In this document: positions 61,620 to 64,000 of the stretch, in pieces | How the letters are laid out: each line of letters starts with the position of its first letter | Position numbering within the stretch: position 1 is the stretch's first letter | NCBI RefSeq assembly: GCF_900103455.1 | Contig: NZ_FNHI01000010.1 | Location: 207,227 to 271,226, forward strand | Reading direction: 5' to 3' | DNA from: Streptomyces wuyuanensis | Lineage (GTDB): Bacteria; Actinomycetota; Actinomycetes; Streptomycetales; Streptomycetaceae | DNA: 64,000 nt | Notes under the pieces: model-generated | Database searches by the model: none | What the model was told of the DNA's origin: nothing | What the model saw: the letters and a program-made list of their open reading frames with translations, nothing else | Program-made: the position numbers and the translations under genes

Positions 61620-61706
61620 GCGCGGGTGGCGGAATAGGCAGACGCGCTGGATTCAGGTTCCAGTGCCCGCAAGGGCGTGGGGGTTCAACTCCCCCCTCGC
61701 GCACCA
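61620..61706 (+). tRNA. tRNA-Leu (CAG)
   Basis: A class II tRNA with a long variable arm (GCCCGCAAGGGC). Acceptor GCGCGGG (61620-61626) pairs with CTCGCGC (61696-61702), the anticodon CAG is at 61654-61656, the T-loop is GGTTCAACTCC, and CCA is encoded (61704-61706). Confidence 0.96.
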
Positions 61707-61722
61707 ACCAAGAGAAACCGAC

Positions 61723-61769
61723 GAAACGGGTTCTCGCCAGAGACGAAAGTCCTGGTGGGGGCCCGTTTC
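61723..61769 (+). terminator. Possible terminator after tRNA-Leu
   Basis: GAAACGGG (61723-61730) pairs with CCCGTTTC (61762-61769) across a 31-nt loop. It is weaker than the others. Confidence 0.4.
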
Positions 61770-61957
61770 TCGTTGTCCGATGGGACCGGGTCGCCGCGGC
61801 GTCGTCCTTGTGGGGCTCCGTTCGACGCGGTTGGGGCTGCCGAGTCTGATTTGTGTCCCTTGTCTCTCTCGCGTCGCCCGGCGGCCGCGACCTTCGTCGG
61901 ACGGTCGTGCGACGAAAGTGGGCAGTGACGAGGGCGCCGGCTGCCTAGGGTGCGATC

Positions 61958-63670
61958 GTGGACGCGTCATCGAAGATATGGGCCGGGGTGCGGGCGGGCG
62001 TCAGATGGCTGGCGCCCCCGGAACAGTGGTCCCGGCGCAGGTTCGCGGGCGAGGCGACCGTCGCGCTGCTGCTCGCCGTCCTGGCCGCGGGGCTGGGACA
62101 GCTGCTGGAGGCGTCCGCCCTGGCCGTCGTGACCGAGTCCGTCGCGATCGCGGTCCTGTCGCTGATGCGGCGGAGACTGCCCGCGACGGTGCTGGCGGTG
62201 ACGGCCGCGCTGACGCCGGTGGGCAACGGGTTCCTGCCGCTGATGATGGCCGCGGGCTGGTCGGCCGGGCGTCGGATCACCGGGGCGGGCCGGGCCGTGG
62301 CCGCCTTCGCCGGTGCCTACGTCCTCTGTGTCACCGTCTCGCTCGTCGACACCTGGTCGCCCTCGACCGCGCTCACCGTGGTCCTGCTCACCACTCTTTA
62401 CTTCCTCGCGGTGGCGGTCGTGCCCGGACTGGCCAGCCGGTACTGGACGCAGCGGCGGACCCTGCTGCACACCCTGCAGGAACGCAACGGTCAGCTGCTG
62501 CGCGAGCGCGCCATGGTCGCCGGCCAGGCGAGGCTGAAGGAGCGGCAGCGGATCGCCCAGGACATGCACGACAGTCTCGGGCACCGGCTGGCGCTCATCT
62601 CCGTGCACACGGGCGCCCTCGAGGTCGACCGCGAACTCACCCCGCGTCAGCGGGAGGTGGTCGGGGTGCTGCGGGAGGCGTCGGTGACCGCGATGCACGA
62701 GCTGCGCGAGGTCGTCGGAATCCTCAGGGACGGGGTGGAGGCGTCCGTGCCCGCCTCCGTGGACGAGTCGGGACGGGCCGCTCGCGGTACGGCCGGCATC
62801 GCGGCGCTCGTCGAGGCGGCCAGGGCGGCGGGGAACGCGGTCGAGCTGAAGTACTCGGGGGAGGCCAGACCACTCGCGGCAGCCGCCGACCACGCGGCGT
62901 ACCGGATCGTCCAGGAAGCCCTCACCAATGCCTACAAGCACGCGCCCGGTGCGCCGATCACGGTGGATCTCCGCTACGAACCCGACTCCGTCGTCGTCGA
63001 GATCGTCAATGGAGCGGCCTCGGACGCGATCGGCGAGGTCGTCAGCGGTGGGCAGGGGCTGACGGGACTGCACGAGCGCGCCCGGCTCGTCGGCGGCATG
63101 GTGCACGCCGGTCCCGTTCCGGACGGCGGCTTCCGGGTCGCCGGAGTCCTCCCGTACGGCATCGGGGAGGCACCGCCGTTCGTCGATGCGTCGGACCCCT
63201 TTCGGCAGCAGTCGGAGAAGGCTCCATCAGGGGACGGTGGCCGGGTCAACGGCTGGACCGTTTCGGAGAGGGAGTGGGCGATGGACGGCAGAGGCGGGCA
63301 CAGCAGGTCCAGCGGGGTGGTCATGGGGTGCGCGATCGCGCTGGGCGTCGTGATGCTGCTGGGGGTCGCCGTTCTCGTGGGGGTGTTCTTCCTGGTCGGC
63401 TCCATCGACAAGGGCATGATCGAGCCTTCCGAGTACGAGTCGATCAAGGTCGGAACGGCGGAGAAGACCGTGCGGGACCGGCTGCCGAGCGGCGACACGA
63501 TCGCCACCGCGGGGCTGGACGGCAAGGGGCCGAAGGAGCCGGAGGGTTCGCGGTGCCTGGTCCTGATGTCCTCCGAGGTGGGGGAGAGCCTGGAGTCGGA
63601 GCCGGTGTTCCGGTTCTGCTTCGCAGACGGCAAGCTGGTCGAGAAGAAGTCCTACGAGGTCAAGCGCTAG
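61958..63670 (+). CDS. NarL-type sensor histidine kinase with extra C-terminal membrane module
   Basis: 570 aa. About five N-terminal helices (30-160) form the input domain. The HisKA_3 dimerisation domain has the phospho-acceptor in AQDMHDSLGHRLALIS, followed by a HATPase domain with YRIVQEALTNAYKHAPG and GLTGLHERARLVGG (to about residue 405). Unusually, a linker then leads to another membrane helix (about 450-478) and an outer domain with EYESIKVGTAEKTVRDRL, BamE/SmpA-like. An in-frame ATG at 63281 with a GGAGAGGGAG stretch upstream marks a possible former separate gene. No response regulator is visible, and the stop codon abuts an IS481 transposase. Confidence 0.88.
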   Translation: MDASSKIWAGVRAGVRWLAPPEQWSRRRFAGEATVALLLAVLAAGLGQLLEASALAVVTESVAIAVLSLMRRRLPATVLAVTAALTPVGNGFLPLMMAAGWSAGRRITGAGRAVAAFAGAYVLCVTVSLVDTWSPSTALTVVLLTTLYFLAVAVVPGLASRYWTQRRTLLHTLQERNGQLLRERAMVAGQARLKERQRIAQDMHDSLGHRLALISVHTGALEVDRELTPRQREVVGVLREASVTAMHELREVVGILRDGVEASVPASVDESGRAARGTAGIAALVEAARAAGNAVELKYSGEARPLAAAADHAAYRIVQEALTNAYKHAPGAPITVDLRYEPDSVVVEIVNGAASDAIGEVVSGGQGLTGLHERARLVGGMVHAGPVPDGGFRVAGVLPYGIGEAPPFVDASDPFRQQSEKAPSGDGGRVNGWTVSEREWAMDGRGGHSRSSGVVMGCAIALGVVMLLGVAVLVGVFFLVGSIDKGMIEPSEYESIKVGTAEKTVRDRLPSGDTIATAGLDGKGPKEPEGSRCLVLMSSEVGESLESEPVFRFCFADGKLVEKKSYEVKR

Positions 63671-64000
63671 GTGTATTGCCCTGTGAGGTTGGGGACGCGG
63701 CTGGCGGGTGGTTTGCCTGCGAGCGCGGTGTGTCCGCGGTGGTGATTGTAGGTGTGCAGCCAGCCGGGGAAGGCGTCGCGTCGTTCCTGCTCTGAGCGGT
63801 AGGGGCGGGCGTAGGCCCATTCGTCGAGCAGGGTGCGGTTGAGGCGTTCGACCTTGCCGTTGGTCTGGGGCCGGTAGGGGCGGGTGCGTTTGTGGGTGAT
63901 CTGGGCTGCCGCGAGGGTGTCGCGCCAGTCGCGGGAGCGGTAGCAGGCTCCGTTGTCGGTCAGGACGCGTTCGACGGTGATCCCGCAGGAGGTGAAGAAC
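63667..64000 (-). mobile_element. IS481-type transposase, C-terminal part
   Basis: 111 codons of the C-terminal half, running off the right edge. The integrase-core glutamate region reads RVLTDNGACYRS followed by YRPQTNGKVERLNRTLLDEWAYA and YNHHRGHTALAGKPPASRV, diagnostic of IS481-family DDE transposases. Its stop codon (63667-63669) overlaps the histidine kinase stop codon on the other strand. The terminal inverted repeat cannot be defined with only one end visible, so intactness is unknown. Confidence 0.9.

Overview
The window is the replication-origin region of a high-GC actinomycete, almost certainly a Streptomyces. The evidence is the gene order pcnA, secreted membrane protein, murJ, sigM, anti-sigma, trxB, trxA / parB, parA, rsmG, jag, yidC, yidD, rnpA, rpmH / dnaA, oriC, dnaN, gnd, recF, DUF721, gyrB, gyrA, together with frequent GTG starts, an oriC of many degenerate DnaA boxes, class E sortases, and the fhaA-fhaB-pstP-SEDS-pbpA-pknB cell-wall/kinase operon. 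Apart from a partial IS481-type transposase at the right edge, the region is core chromosome. Left arm (1-25 kb): a truncated GT87 membrane glycosyltransferase, a class A penicillin-binding protein, a PadR regulator with a likely self-operator, inositol-1-phosphate synthase and an MFS exporter, then the cell-envelope and redox block (CCA-adding enzyme, large secreted protein, lipid II flippase MurJ, a separate pseudokinase, SigM and its anti-sigma, thioredoxin reductase and thioredoxin behind a textbook SigR promoter). Next come parAB with six parS sites, then the ribosomal/RNA-processing/membrane-insertion block (rpmH, rnpA, yidD, yidC, jag) reading away from dnaA. Centre (25-38 kb): dnaA, oriC with about 18 DnaA-box-like 9-mers in two clusters, then dnaN, gnd, recF, DUF721, gyrB, gyrA and a DUF3566 membrane protein. 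Right arm (38-64 kb): tRNA-Ile, a DLW-39 microprotein, an orphan secreted protein facing a Ser/Thr kinase with its HTH neighbour, tRNA-Ala, two small membrane proteins, cyclophilin, rhomboid protease, crgA, DUF881, three class E sortases interleaved with a glutamine-amidotransferase gene, the PASTA-kinase/PBP/SEDS/PP2C/FHA operon, tRNA-Leu, and a NarL-type histidine kinase with an unusual extra membrane module that ends against the transposase. Functionally, replication initiation, origin segregation, peptidoglycan synthesis and its phospho-control, and surface-protein anchoring are encoded together. I see no clear new multi-gene system. The most interesting signals are small: perfect DnaA boxes outside oriC (none inside it), a DnaA-box hairpin between the rhomboid gene and crgA, a tRNA-Ile T-arm duplication resembling an attachment-site scar, parS sites built into terminator palindromes, and the kinase/membrane-domain fusion beside the transposase.
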